Assembly: GCA_938743325.2 (NCBI GenBank)
Contig: OW568881.1
Location: 372,001-436,000, forward strand
DNA length: 64,000 nucleotides
Source: Pycnococcus provasolii
Lineage: Eukaryota; Chlorophyta; Pseudoscourfieldiophyceae; Pseudoscourfieldiales; Pycnococcaceae
Direction of reading: 5' to 3'
How positions within the stretch are numbered: the first letter of the stretch is position 1; every line of letters begins with the position of its first letter. Below, one piece after another: positions 10,658 to 22,000 of this stretch. The notes under the pieces were generated by a model that saw only the letters and a list, made by a program, of their open reading frames with translations, was not told where the DNA came from and made no database searches. Both the position numbers and the translations under genes were made by a program.

Positions 10658-12429
10658 GGCAGGGCTTCGAGCCATCTCATCCGCTTGTGAATGCTAGCAT
10701 ACTTACGGGGAAAGAGACTGGTGCGCCGCTACCATCCTTCGGCGGCGGATGCCTGCAACTGCATGCAAACGCCTGCCGTCGTGTGCAAATGACGACCAAG
10801 GTTGGTGCCGTGACCATGACGTGCAAGAATGGGGTCCAGAAACGCCCGGGATGGGCACCTTGTCGCAGACTATCGACACTTCGCGCCATGGGCGGTATGT
10901 GCTGCGACATCGATGTGGTGATCGTGCGAGCGTATCCGCTGCTTGCTTGGGAGCCGCCAGCATCGGCTGATGACGACGGCAAATCCGGAGCTGGTGGTGA
11001 CGATCGAGGTATACTACGCCCTCCGCTTGCCGAGCGTGCGCGGCTTCGCCTGTGCCATGCATCGTGGTCATCCGCGTACCGTCGCCTCGAGGCTGAATTC
11101 GAGAATGCGTTTGAAGAGCAAATGGCGCAGCTTTACGAGGAATCCCAGCTCGAATGTGCTGCCGGCACGCAGGCTGGCTTCATGTTCGACATGCAGAAGC
11201 AGCAGCTTGCGGAAAACTTAAAATCTCAGTTCCATCAAAGATGCGAGAGCGAGTACCGCGCTGTGTACGGAGCGCGTGCTGAGTTTGTGCATGGTGAAGA
11301 GCCCGTGGCGGTGACCGAAGGTGCAAGACGCACGTCGTTGGCGGATAAGGACATCTTCAATGCACGTTCGGGCGCGCGTGGCAATACAACCACGGGCGTG
11401 ACATACGTTGCCACGTTTCTGGTGGTGGACCGCAAACACTGGCTTGCAAGCGGTGGCCGCGTCGACAGCGCCCACAGCGCCATTCTCAAGATTTGGGGAT
11501 TCCCGCCTGAGGGTCACCCGTTGGCCACGGTGGACGGCTCTGGCTCCGCCGCGGCAGACAAGCGCCGTGAGACGGTAAGGCGTGCCATCTCGGGATGGAC
11601 GCGTGACAGCGATGAGGCGGATTCGCGCAATGTGCTCGGAGAAGGTGCCATTGTCCGACTGAGCGGATTGGAAGCACGCCGCGGGAAGGCTGGTGGACCT
11701 TTGAGAGAGAAGCTGCAGCTTGGCGCGAGCTGGGGTCGCACGCTGCGATTCGAACCAATGGGAATTGCGCCAGTTGTGCGCACGTGCTTGAGTGCGCGTG
11801 CCATTGCTGACGGCGCCGTTTCGGTTGGCACGGATGTGGACGTCGTGGGCGTGTTCCTCCATGCCGGCGACGTGCACGACGGTGGCAGCTGGGACACGCG
11901 CGTACGACAGTGGGCATTTTGTGTCGATGGGCAGAGCTGGAGTGCTGCGAGTGCATCTCGTCGGCGACGCTCTTCGGGTGGTGAACAGAACCCATGGCTG
12001 CTCGCACTCGAGGTGGTGGCAACAGATCGTCGTGCATTTGCTGCCCCGGCGTGGCCAACGGAGCTGGATGACGACGACGACGACGGGGATGACAGCATGG
12101 AGGAGGACGAGGAGGAGGAGGAAGAGGAGGAAGAGGAGGAGGACGAAGAAGAGGCGGTGGTGGCGGCTGCGGCGGCTGCGGCGGCGGCGGCGGCGACGGC
12201 AGCGGCGGCGACGGCAGCGGCGGCGGAGGCGGTCGTGTTCGAGGCGCAGCACGTGGTCGTTGCGCACATCGACCACGTGCGACGTCTCGTCGTCTTGCGT
12301 GCTGACGCGCACGCGCATGTCGCTCGTGTCGTCACGGGCGATGCACTGGCACGCGAGGCCGCCGCCCTTCCTCCGGACGCCTTGCTTCGCCAGGTACGCC
12401 GTGTGCGTCGCATGTGTCGCAAGACATAA
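6472..12429 (+). CDS. BRCA2: BRCA2-like recombination mediator with nine BRC-type repeats
   Basis: A 1,985-residue single-exon protein. BRCA2 loads RAD51 on single-stranded DNA in homologous recombination. Residues 1-250: Ser/Pro-rich and acidic. About 245-320: four copies of a 19-residue FVPATNEQLAAHLP unit. About 465-990: nine copies of a BRC-like unit, SNRPLAVNADALERARRLI, comparable to the BRC pattern (small residue-Ser-Gly-Lys, hydrophobic-x-hydrophobic-Ser, then xALxKxxxLF). From about 1050: the DNA-binding region. AWFQNAFVWSVWTLGFY matches the end of the helical domain and ARMVLLVADVR the first OB fold; LTDLWYG corresponds to ELTDGWY, and CDIDVVIVRAYPLLAWE to the OB1 VDVIIQRAYPIQW motif. 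A long charged helix pair (about 1517-1600) sits where the tower is, and VGTDVDVVGVFLH matches the SEVDLIGFVV strand of OB3. A poly-Gly insert interrupts OB1 and Asp/Glu plus Ala runs precede the tail. The first ATG is used. Confidence 0.85.
7213..7420 (+). repeat. Four 57-bp coding repeats in BRCA2 N-terminal region
   Basis: Units spaced exactly 57 bp, encoding 19 residues each (FVPATNEQLAAHLPAV). The first two full units are nearly identical and the fourth is partial. They follow a related SYVPATGEQYV sequence, which may be the ancestor of the unit. Confidence 0.9.
7816..9450 (+). repeat. Tandem array of nine BRC-like repeats
   Basis: Seven near-identical units of about 170-200 bp, followed by two units of a second subtype (LLMSATSNKPYSVDAEAL) that are almost identical to each other. 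Spacer length varies through Ala, Gly-Ala and Pro-Ala-Pro-Ser changes. The low divergence, including silent positions, points to recent expansion or continuing homogenisation. Confidence 0.92.
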
Positions 12430-13494
12430 TGTTGCGCGGCTCGATTGGAGTCGCCCAGGCGCGCCTTACTTGTTGTATTTCATTAGATGATGTAAAAAAA
12501 TGAAAGATTTTTTGATGCACAAATTACGGGTAGTCTGTCGTGCCAAAAAAAAACAAGAAAATCTCTCTCATCCAGGGATCCGTGGTAGAACGGTTTTCCT
12601 TGTCCAGTTCCCCTCGGGATCCCGCTCGGGATCCCGCTCGGGCCGAAACCGCCGAATGCAATGGCGGCACACATTTCCCTCGCGTGGGGAGGTCCTGGAA
12701 GTCTAGTACGGGGAATCCAAATGCCCAAACGCGGGGGCGGCGGAGCACTGCACTCGAAGCGCCCGCGAAGGCAACGTTCGACGAGCGCTGCCGCCGATGT
12801 GCCGGTGGGCGGTGGGGCACTGGTTTGGTGGTGGTGGTGGGAAGATGTGGAGGGCCATGCATGGCGCCTTGATGGAATGGACGTACGAATCTCAAGAGGT
12901 TCATGGGATTACTGGAGCGGACGGCGCCCGCATTTCAATTGCGATCACCTACTAAGGTATATCAATCATCAAACAATTTACAATTCACAGTAATCATCAA
13001 TTCAATAATCAATCATCAAACAATTTTTGTCATCATCACCTACCTCTCCTGATCGAAGCGAAAATCGTGTGCATTACTACAAAAATACTCAACGAAAACA
13101 ACAACGGAGGAGAGACGTCGCGCACAACGACGGAACAACAATATGAGCCTCAACAACAGAACACCCCGGTACACGACAGCATACCACTACCACAGCAGCT
13201 TGTGCAAGAGCGGTATCCCCAAAAGGTACTACCTTGACCCATTCGAAGTATTAGTCCAAGGGCGTATCCCCCCCCCCATAGAGAAAAACAAGAACTGGAA
13301 AGAGTGGATAACGGTACGATGGATCCCGAGAGGGAAATGTTCGGGGGGCGCACGCACGCACGCGTCATTGTCCCCAAAGTCCAGGATTTCTTTGTGTGTC
13401 GGCGCCGACGGACCCTTCATTCTCGTTCGTTCGTTCAATCGGCGGCGTGTTCGTGCTTGTGCTTGTGCTTGTGCTTGTGCTTGCTTATCATATC
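12430..13494. other. Intergenic region with short repeats, no gene seen
   Basis: About 1.06 kb. It contains CGGGATCCCGCT repeated at about 12617-12642, and a 19-base sequence (ATCAATCATCAAACAATTT) present at 12961 and again at 13008. An open frame starting ATG at 13143 runs into the next gene in another frame, but its composition is poor. It ends in a GTGCTT repeat just before the next start codon. AT-rich between 12940 and 13140, probably the promoter of the next gene. Confidence 0.4.
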
Positions 13495-16293
13495 ATGGCG
13501 GCTCAGAAGCCGGTGAAGTGCCTCCGTGGTCCTCGTGGTGGTGGTGGTGGTGGTCCTCATCCTCGTGGTGGTGCTCGTCCTCGTGGTGGTGGTCGTGGTG
13601 GTGGTGGTCCTCTGCTCCCCCTTGGATTAGGATTTGGTGGTCTCGGGTCAGGGTCGTCGTCGTCGCGTGTTTCGTGCTCGTCAGTATCTGGTGGTGGTGG
13701 TGGTGGTGGTGGTGGTCGCTCTGGCTCTGGCTCTGCTTCGTCTTCATCTTCGTCTGAGTCTTCATCTCGTGATATTGACTCTGCCCTGGCATCTCTGCGT
13801 CTGAGAAAACCTGCTGCTGGTGGTGGTGGTGGTGGGCTCCCAGCTTCCAAGCTTGTGGGTGGGCTCCCAGCCAGTGCTAATATAGGTCCTCCTACGAGCA
13901 GGACTTCCTTGGAGGATCCGTCTCCGTCTGTTGATGCGTCGTCTGCGTCTGTTGATGTTGGAGAACGCATGTCACCGGCGGAACGAGAAGCTATCGCCAA
14001 GCTGGGTGCGCTCGCGCGGGACGCATCTCAAAATAGCAAAGTGGCTGACCTGCTTGCCTCCGAAGGTGATGATGTCTCCCTCGAGTCGTTTCGACAAATA
14101 CTCAACGATGCTAGTGTCGACGAAACAGAAACAGAAACAGAAACAGAAACGAACGCATCAACATCGGACGAATTCGAGGACGTGCTTGCGTCCTGGGCCA
14201 AGACCACGGAAACGGAGTTCCTTGCGTCTGATGCGACGCAACTCATGGATATGCTCGCCGACCCGGAGTTCAGAAGGCAGATGTTCATGACCACGCTTGC
14301 GTCCGCCGACGTCGAATACGATAAACTTGACGAAAAGACGCGCGTCATGATTGAGAACGCCATCGAAGACGTGAACGCGGACATGGATGCTTGCGTTGAG
14401 CGGATTATGGCTGACGTTTTGGCGCAGCGTGACCGAGAACGAATAACTACAGCAACAGCGTCGTTCGAAGAGTTCTTGGCGTCGTCTACCGAGGAAGAAG
14501 AAGGCCAACGGCCAAAGCCAAACCAGGAGGAGCAAAAGCAGGATGATGTGACAACAACGTCGTCGTCTGATGCAACCACCACCGCCACCGCGACGTCCAT
14601 CTCGAATAACAACAACAACAGTGGCGGCGATGACGAAGTGGCTCTCGTTTGGGAACGATTCCTTTATGCTTCCTGTGCCTTTGCTGGTATGCCTCTCGCC
14701 GCCTGGCTCGCGTGCGCGTGTGCAGACTGGCTGCACATGCCCGCGGCTTGGAGGGTGCTCCCCGATAGCCCGGACGAGGCGGCGGTATGGCTCGCTTGGT
14801 GCATTCCGTACGGCGTGTTCTACGCAATGCAGGAAGCTGCCGCGGCGATGCCGTCACCTTCGGACGTGCGGATGGAGGGGAGGTGGCTCGAGGCTTGGGA
14901 CGAAGCGCCGCTGGAGGGCAACGGCGGCAATTTCGTCCGAATCAATCAAGACATTGGTCCATTTGATTCCTTACGGCAGTTCCTGACAACTGCACGCGAG
15001 GCACGCAATGAGATTGCGAAGTCTATTTCGGACGAGATTATCCCCGAGCTCGAGCAAGCTGCATTAGACGATTACGCAGGAGACATGGACGATGAGGAAA
15101 CCAAGTCGTGGAATGTGATGATCGACACATTTCGATATCCTCTCGTGCAGATGTCGCTGTATCTGACCATTGGAATTTCCAGCGTGATTACTGACACCGT
15201 GCTCGCGGTGGCAGTGGCGCGGCCTCTCGCAACCGGATGCGGCGTGTGGGTTAAGGGCATTCTCAGCGGCATCGCGCCGAGCAACATGGTCGCGATGGAG
15301 GGCGTTTCGGACGCTGTCGCCGGCGCGCCGTTTCTTGTCGATCCTGCGGCGCCAGGAGCTGCCACGGCGGACGTGTGCAACATGCCACTTCTCGAATATG
15401 GAGCATTTGTGCCTGCAGCACGAGCGGCGAACAACGAGGTTGGCGGTTTTCTTGGATGGATGCTGAACGACGCGACGACAGCGGAGGCAGGCTCCGTGCT
15501 CCCACCCCCGCCGCCGCCGGACCATCTCTGCGGTTTTGTGGGTGGCATATCGATGCAGCAAAGCTATGAAATGCTACCAGACAGCTCAGGGTGGGTTCTC
15601 GTCGACACGAATGGGATGCCGTTCTGGACGGCACTCAACGCAGCTCCCGGTGACCCTCCCGGTCCACTCTGCTGGATGGCATGTGGCGTGGTGGCAGCCA
15701 TTGCCACGGGCTTTTTTGCCGAGATGGATCGAAGAAATCGCCGAAACCGATACGAGGCGTGGCTCAGCTACTCGACCCAGGCGCTTGCAATGAGCGACGC
15801 GGGAGAGACACCGTTGGAAGCAGCACAGGCTGATCCATTCTTCGCCGAGCTCGTTCGCGTTCCCCTCCCAACGACGCCAGCCTTGCTCGAGGCGCTGCGT
15901 CCTCGCCTCGAGCGGCGGCGTGGTCTCATCGAGGCTGGAGGTGCAGGTGTGATGATCGACGCGGAATTCGTTCTGAACCCTTTCAACGAGGTGCCGACGG
16001 TGACGAGCGAGGAGGCTGCTCGCGCTCTTCTTCGTCGACGAGTTCTCTCTAAAGATGCCATGGCGCCGGGGCGTGAGCAAGGCGAACCGATGCTCCTGGA
16101 AGCATTCAAGCAGTGGGAACGCTCGGCATACATGGAAGAGGTTAACAATCTCTCAGAATCATTACTGGGAGCTCTACGCATGGTATCGATCATCTCCACG
16201 GGTGGACCTGGTTTGGCGATTCTCATGTGGTTGTCGACATGCATTTGGTATCCGTACAATCTCATCGACACGCGCAATATGGAGAAAAGATAG
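13495..16293 (+). CDS. Unknown multi-pass membrane protein, low-complexity N-terminus
   Basis: 932 residues from the ATG at 13495. The first 130 residues are Gly/Arg/Ser-rich (a GTGGTG repeat in the DNA) and could serve as an organelle leader. Residues 180-380 are acidic and helical, with segments such as MSPAEREAIAKLGALARDA and a Thr-Glu run. Hydrophobic segments lie near residues 385-415, 425-450, 545-585, 725-745 and 895-925. Between the third and fourth is a long lumenal-looking section with Cys residues and an FLVDPAAPGAA stretch. The last segment, MWLSTCIWYPYNLI, is followed by a short charged tail. No family was recognised. A plastid envelope or thylakoid location is possible but not shown. 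It converges on the glycosyltransferase gene 130 bases downstream. Confidence 0.7.
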   Translation: MAAQKPVKCLRGPRGGGGGGPHPRGGARPRGGGRGGGGPLLPLGLGFGGLGSGSSSSRVSCSSVSGGGGGGGGGRSGSGSASSSSSSESSSRDIDSALASLRLRKPAAGGGGGGLPASKLVGGLPASANIGPPTSRTSLEDPSPSVDASSASVDVGERMSPAEREAIAKLGALARDASQNSKVADLLASEGDDVSLESFRQILNDASVDETETETETETNASTSDEFEDVLASWAKTTETEFLASDATQLMDMLADPEFRRQMFMTTLASADVEYDKLDEKTRVMIENAIEDVNADMDACVERIMADVLAQRDRERITTATASFEEFLASSTEEEEGQRPKPNQEEQKQDDVTTTSSSDATTTATATSISNNNNNSGGDDEVALVWERFLYASCAFAGMPLAAWLACACADWLHMPAAWRVLPDSPDEAAVWLAWCIPYGVFYAMQEAAAAMPSPSDVRMEGRWLEAWDEAPLEGNGGNFVRINQDIGPFDSLRQFLTTAREARNEIAKSISDEIIPELEQAALDDYAGDMDDEETKSWNVMIDTFRYPLVQMSLYLTIGISSVITDTVLAVAVARPLATGCGVWVKGILSGIAPSNMVAMEGVSDAVAGAPFLVDPAAPGAATADVCNMPLLEYGAFVPAARAANNEVGGFLGWMLNDATTAEAGSVLPPPPPPDHLCGFVGGISMQQSYEMLPDSSGWVLVDTNGMPFWTALNAAPGDPPGPLCWMACGVVAAIATGFFAEMDRRNRRNRYEAWLSYSTQALAMSDAGETPLEAAQADPFFAELVRVPLPTTPALLEALRPRLERRRGLIEAGGAGVMIDAEFVLNPFNEVPTVTSEEAARALLRRRVLSKDAMAPGREQGEPMLLEAFKQWERSAYMEEVNNLSESLLGALRMVSIISTGGPGLAILMWLSTCIWYPYNLIDTRNMEKR

Positions 16294-16422
16294 AAGCTGT
16301 GCCTGCTCATTCAGTAATGGAATGAAGTTTACTTTGTTACTTTGTCTTTAATTCCCATTCACAATCTTGCCCATTCAAGTGGCGCCACATTCCACGGCGC
16401 GTTTTTAGTTTACGTTCAACAA

Positions 16423-18840
16423 TTAGTCCACTTCCACCACGAGCGGCTCTTGCAACCATGCCATGAGCAGACATGCGTCGCTGCTGCGTATGGGTGTATT
16501 TTCGTCACCGACGTTGGTGGTGGCGGCGGCGGTGGCGGCGGCTTCCGCACTCAGAGGCACTTTACCGCATGCACGCTCCACATCACCGATCCCAAGTCTG
16601 TGCGCATATCGCAGGAGGCGCTGGCCTGACTTGTAGGTGAATTTTCGGGCAAAGAGCCAGCACATACTCGCTGGCGGCGGCGACGGCGGCGACGACTCGA
16701 TTTGTGTCCTTTTCCGATAGTTTTTCGAGTTTTCCGATAGTGCCTCGGGAGGATTTTCAAGCGGCGCAATACCATCGGGACCCCAGGTGATGCTTGCGGA
16801 TAAACCAGAAGGCGTTTCGAGTCCCTCGTTGCGGCAGACGACGTGCTCCTCGTCGCGTAGCTGTCCACCGCCTAGAATCTCGCTCCCCCTTCGCTCTCCA
16901 TCGAGCAAACGGCCTTCGCCCCCGCCATCCCACCATGTTCCCATGGCTGCTATTTCTGACTCGATCTCCGGTGGTCGAGGAGCATTGCGCCTTTTTGCTG
17001 GCTCCACGCTAGGAGACCAGATGGAGCGCCTGCTCATGAGGTCGTGCAGGAGCGGCCGCGCAGCCTCCTGCACGACGAATGCCTTGGGGTGAACTCTCCT
17101 CGGCGGATACCACTCCGTGAATGTCACGCCGCGCGGCTCAAGCTCCATCTCGCGTCCGTAGATTGCCAGCGTCGTTTGTATGTAAGTTTCATCCGCCGCA
17201 CACATGCGTCCAAGTCCCCAATCCCAGATGCAGTGCTGCGCAAATTCGTCGTACACTTTCTGTTCGTTCGCGACGAGGTGGGCATGATCGCGCCGCAAGG
17301 CAAACCACTGCCCACCCTTGCGAAATTGCGTACGATTGATGGTCGGAGCCATCATCGGATCGTATCGCCCCGGTATGTCCACCAAGAAGCTTTCCATGAA
17401 GCTTTTACTGCTGCTCATGAGATAATGATACACGGCGGAGAATGGACGAAGTGGTGCGCAGCTTTCGCTGGCAAGTACAAAGCGCTGATTGCGCGGATCC
17501 TTCAGCGCGCTTCGAATCAGATTGCGCTCGGCGTCAATTAGACTGATAGTTCCCCATGCCACGAGAGCCCGTGCAGAGATCTCCTTCCCGAGGAAGATGT
17601 TGACAGTCGTCGTCGATGCCTCCTTCACATGAGATTGTTGTTGTGATGACGACGAGCTGCCGCTGCCGCCGCGACCGCCACCAGGTCCACCATCCTCCTC
17701 CTTCGCATTGAGACCCTCGCCGCCAGTCTTCGTGTATTGGAATCCATCTGTCACGTGCATGTGTATGCTGTAATACTCTGGACTAACATCCGTGAAGAAG
17801 AGCTGCCAAAGTTCCTCGAGTGGCATAGGACCACGTGAAAGAAAGAGAAATGCAATTTTCGGCGGCTGAGGGAGCCGCAGAAGATCGTCGTGCGATGGCG
17901 TCGTTCCTTCTTCATCGCTGCCGCTGCGACTGCTACTCCCAACGATGTCCGCGCGACTCATTGAAGTGTTCAGAGGCGCAGGGAGCGTCACCTCCTGCTC
18001 GTCAATGTCCCTCATTCTTGTTTGTTGCATCTCCACCTCTTCCGTGGTGGTGGTATTTGCTTCTACATCTAGCGGTGCTGACGACGAAGAAGAAGAATGC
18101 ACTTCACTGCTACGAAGAATCCATCTGGGTGGCACCTGAGAAAAAGTCGTCGTTGTCGTTGGTGACGATTTTTGAGAAAACGCGTCGTTGTTATCAGCAG
18201 CAGCACGTAGAATGAGAGAAGGGTCGTGAGCCGCGCGAAGCATCACTGCGCGGTAAAACATGCTACTCGCATCTCCAGCATAGTTGTTGTTTGCGATCAT
18301 GGACGAAGTCTCCTTTTCGTCGTAGACTTCCCCCTTCTGATGGCGCCGCCTGCGCCAGAGCATAATGAGTGCGTCCTTCAGGCTTTGGGCGTACGCTTCG
18401 CCGTCGTAGTCGACGACAATCTCTGCGTTCTTCTTGCGAAGTTCGCGGTACCACTCATAGACCCGACCGTTGGTATCGTACTGCAGTGGCTGGCGTTGAG
18501 TCGCGGCGGTTGAGTCTCTGCGATTCCGAACACCAGTACCACCACCGGATTTACGACCACCACCCTCCTTTGCCATTATAGACTCTCCTCTGCTGCGCTC
18601 CTCCATGCGATCGATGGAGGAGAAGAGGTGAATGATGAGAGCGTTTTGATATCCGAGGAGCGTCACGATCAACGCAAAAATCACCATGAGAGTTATCAGT
18701 ATCGCGATGCGCGTGCAGGAGTACAGTCGAATACTTCGCGCCGACCCTTTGCCAGGAGACGGCATCATGATCGGCAAACGCCCATGCTTTTTTAATGCGT
18801 GGTGGTGGTGGTGGTGGTGCCACTGTGTGGCGGGCGCCAT
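16423..18840 (-). CDS. GT14-type (core-2/I-branching, DUF266) glycosyltransferase
   Basis: 805 residues from the ATG at 18840. A short cytoplasmic end containing seven histidines is followed by one membrane anchor (IAILITLMVIFALIVTLLGY, about residues 45-65), giving type II Golgi topology. A long variable stem follows. The catalytic region begins near residue 320 with PPKIAFLFLSRGPMPLEELW. It continues through the strand YSIHMHV, ALVAWGTISLIDAERNLIRS, FVLASESCAPLRPF, KGGQWFALRRDHAHLV and CAADETYIQTTL, the order of blocks in the plant DUF266/core-2 family. These enzymes transfer sugars to glycoproteins or cell-wall polymers in the secretory pathway; donor and acceptor cannot be told here. Ser/Gly-rich insertions within the domain and a long C-terminal extension with CWLFARKF are unusual. 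The alternative upstream TTG frame start was not used. Confidence 0.85.
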   Translation of the reverse strand: MAPATQWHHHHHHHALKKHGRLPIMMPSPGKGSARSIRLYSCTRIAILITLMVIFALIVTLLGYQNALIIHLFSSIDRMEERSRGESIMAKEGGGRKSGGGTGVRNRRDSTAATQRQPLQYDTNGRVYEWYRELRKKNAEIVVDYDGEAYAQSLKDALIMLWRRRRHQKGEVYDEKETSSMIANNNYAGDASSMFYRAVMLRAAHDPSLILRAAADNNDAFSQKSSPTTTTTFSQVPPRWILRSSEVHSSSSSSAPLDVEANTTTTEEVEMQQTRMRDIDEQEVTLPAPLNTSMSRADIVGSSSRSGSDEEGTTPSHDDLLRLPQPPKIAFLFLSRGPMPLEELWQLFFTDVSPEYYSIHMHVTDGFQYTKTGGEGLNAKEEDGGPGGGRGGSGSSSSSQQQSHVKEASTTTVNIFLGKEISARALVAWGTISLIDAERNLIRSALKDPRNQRFVLASESCAPLRPFSAVYHYLMSSSKSFMESFLVDIPGRYDPMMAPTINRTQFRKGGQWFALRRDHAHLVANEQKVYDEFAQHCIWDWGLGRMCAADETYIQTTLAIYGREMELEPRGVTFTEWYPPRRVHPKAFVVQEAARPLLHDLMSRRSIWSPSVEPAKRRNAPRPPEIESEIAAMGTWWDGGGEGRLLDGERRGSEILGGGQLRDEEHVVCRNEGLETPSGLSASITWGPDGIAPLENPPEALSENSKNYRKRTQIESSPPSPPPASMCWLFARKFTYKSGQRLLRYAHRLGIGDVERACGKVPLSAEAAATAAATTNVGDENTPIRSSDACLLMAWLQEPLVVEVD

Positions 18841-18886
18841 TTTCTGCTGTGCTCGAACGGTCAAGACGCGAGTACGCGGCGGGGGA

Positions 18887-18955
18887 CGGACGGGGAGGGG
18901 GGCACAGATGCGAGAGGGTGAGAAATGAGAACGAGCGGGAAGGGGGGAAGGAAGT
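18887..18955 (-). promoter_or_regulatory. Pyrimidine tract upstream of the GT14 gene
   Basis: Purine-rich on the plus strand (runs of G and GA), thus pyrimidine-rich in the sense of the GT14 gene, starting 47 nt upstream of its ATG. The space up to 19063 also holds the 3' end of the cyclase gene. Confidence 0.35.
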
Positions 18956-19063
18956 TGGGAAATGGGAACCCCTGTCCTGCCTGCCCTTCGATAATCAACA
19001 AACCCCGAAACGAAACGAGAAAATTAAAAATTTTAAATTTACTGTAAACTGGAATGTGTGAAA

Positions 19064-22000
19064 TCAGTGGCGTGGGAAGGGGCGATACGCGAGCGCGCTC
19101 GTCATGATCTGCACCACGGAAATTCCTTCCTTCACGCCGCGAAAATTCATCGCACCCATCGCCATCCCGGACACGTCATGCACATCCTCGGCACCGTACA
19201 CGTCCAGCGGCCAGATATTCGTCGGTATCTGACGCGACTCGCCAAGCACCTGTGTCCACGTTCCCTTGCTCGTGTATATGTGCCCCGTGGGAGCGGTGCT
19301 GGCGAGACGGGCGGCACGATTGACAATCGATCCGTGGTACTGAGCACGACCCGTCATTGGGCTGATGAAGCATCGCGCCGCGATCCCGGCAACGAACCCC
19401 ATCTTCAGCCGAAGGCCACGTTGAACAACCACGTTGCCATGGCGATCAACCTTGAGTGCGCGCAGATCTGCCGCCTCCGGGAAGGATTTCGTCGAAGGAG
19501 GGGTCGTTGACGATGACGGTGACGCGCGCACGACAAGCTCAGCGCACAAGTCGTGGTCGAGCAGTCGTGATGGCCAGGGCAGCCACTGGACGTTGAGGAT
19601 CACCTCGATTGCGAACAGCGCCGCGTTTGTGGGGCTGTGGAACGCAAGCAGAAAGCTCGATCCATTATCCTCGCACTCGTATCCCTTGTGTCGCTTCAGA
19701 GCGCAGTGTATGTACTTGCGAAGAAGGTCCACGCTCGTGGCAAGTGCATGTTGCCACTCATGCGAGTCGTCCGCAGCTAGTGATGCGAAATGCGCAATGT
19801 TCAAAAACAGCAACGTCACCTGGCCCTCGACCGGCACGAGTCGATTTGGCATTCGCATGATCGGACGTGCTAGCGGGGCGTCCGTAAACGGTGCCGTGAT
19901 GTGCACCACATTGCGCAAGCCCGATAACGACGAAGTGCGCTCGAATTGTGGGGCACGTAGGCGAAGCCCAATTGGCAGGCAAAGCAACACCTCAACGACG
20001 ACGTCTGCGCCCCTATTGAAGCTCTGTGACCTCCGGAAATCAGGCTGTCTTGACGACAGATTTGATTTTTTTCGATCGGAGCACAGCTTGAGCGAAAGGC
20101 ACGCAGTCGCATCGCTGCCATCCTTCATCATGTCTCCTCCTCCGCCGCCGCAGGGGCACAACATGTTGGCATCCTCAACTTTTTTCGTCTCGCTAAGCAG
20201 GCGCACAATGCCCAAGCTCTCCACAATCGGCATAGCCTCATCCACGCTATCATCCGAAGTCGTCGGTATTTGGTGCACGATGATACGCTCGAGTAAGCTT
20301 GCGCTATCCGTCGTTGACATCGTCGCTAGCTCGTTCGTTCGCGAGCTCACCGAAATCCAGTTCTTCCCAAACTTCTGAATGCTTTTTGACGGAGAGATTT
20401 GTAATGACGTGCTTCGCATTGGGGGCGGCCTTGTCGGTCTTTCTTGCTTGTTGTTGCTGCTGCCGCCACCACCACTACTATCGTCTGTTGCAAGACTCTC
20501 TGATGATGGGTCGCCGCTGGAGATGTTGTCCGACAAAGGATCGCTCGTCGATCGCAAAGGTTGACTTAGATAGTCCGTATTGGTGGTGGTGGAGGAGGAG
20601 GAGTTGGGTCGCTCAAGACCCAGCGATTGTCGTGTCCATCTTGTTGTCTCCTCCTCCTCCTCCGGCATCTCGCGCATGCTGTGCTGAGGACTGCTGCTTG
20701 GATCTGACGCAGGCGTTGATATTGATCTGACAGTTGTTGTGGCTGCAATCGCGTTGCCGCTGCTGGATACCATCTTGACCACATTCTTTATGCCCTTGCT
20801 CGCCATTTCGAGTACCGAAACTTCTCCACCACCAGCCGCCGAGCTTACTCCTTCTTGATCGAAGCTGGGCTGCCTGTGATTATTATGGCTTGTCCTGTAG
20901 CGTGTCCACACCTCGCGGGTGATGACGATGTATCCACCATGTATCGATGCGTCGCACAGCGCCTTGGCAATGCCCGCGAGACTCTGCGGTGATTCGAGGT
21001 TGTAAAGAATCGCCAGGTTGGATTCCCCGCACTCCACGCAGTTGTTAAAATCAGCTGCGTCATCCACAATGATGTCGTGCACCGCATATATGTCGTCCTT
21101 CTCCAGGGATTTTTTGGTTTCCGGCGATTGGCGGCTTTGGTGCAGATCACGTGTGGACAAACGACCACTGTGAATTCCGAAGCGCACTCGCAGACCATGT
21201 TGGAGCAGGATGCGCTTTGTCGCAGCTGGCCATGATGAAGATGGTGAACTATGAAGTCTATGATGATGATGAGCGTCCGCCGGATGGCTAAGCGACTGCC
21301 GCCGAGAAAGATCGTCGCTAACAGTGAGTTGCTCACTCGCGCAAGACGCGGAGAGAAGAGCTCTCTCTGCCTCCGAGATGGTCACATCAGCTACGGTTGG
21401 CACGTCTTTGCTGATGGCAACCAGTTCTTTAGGCCACTCTTCTGAATCCGTTAATGCAAGTTGGCAGCTGCACGCCCACTCGAGCGCATCGCAAGCATTG
21501 CGGAATACGACGGTGAACGCGTCGCCAGCCGTCGACACCTCGCAGCCGCCGTGCTTCTTGAGCTGGTCTCGGAGGATCGAGTTGTGCACTTCGGCGCAGG
21601 TCGCGGCGGTCACCTCGTCCATCTCGGCGAGCGCCGTAGAACCCTCAATATCCGTCACCACGAACGTTGCCTCGTCACCAATCTTCGTTGGCGGCGTGAT
21701 GTTAGACATGAGAAGCGCCGCCATGCGTTCGTCGCGTCGACGGAGTGCAATCCAAGCATAAACACCGGCAATGGAACCACACAGGAGCACTAACAATACC
21801 GAGGCGACGACCGAGCCGATAACCACTGTTTTCACCTTGCCGGCAGACAGGTTGCCGACACTTGCAAACGGTTGCGACGGTGGCGCATTCTTCACATCTA
21901 AGACGTAGTTGGTAGCAATCTCAATCCCATCCAATTCAAGCTCCTCCACTTGCTCTCTCGTCATTCCGTACGGCAGCAAGCCTAAGTTAGAATTCAGGAC

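Noticed and set aside
13143-13757. ATG-started frame of 204 codons upstream of the 932-residue protein
   Set aside because: Low-complexity Trp/Ser/Ala-Cys runs created by GTGGTG and GTGCTT repeats; out of frame with the real gene.
18780-18840. Seven-His stretch in GT14 as an engineered tag
   Set aside because: It is encoded by a natural GTG/CAC repeat and continues into similar trinucleotide sequence; no vector sequence nearby.
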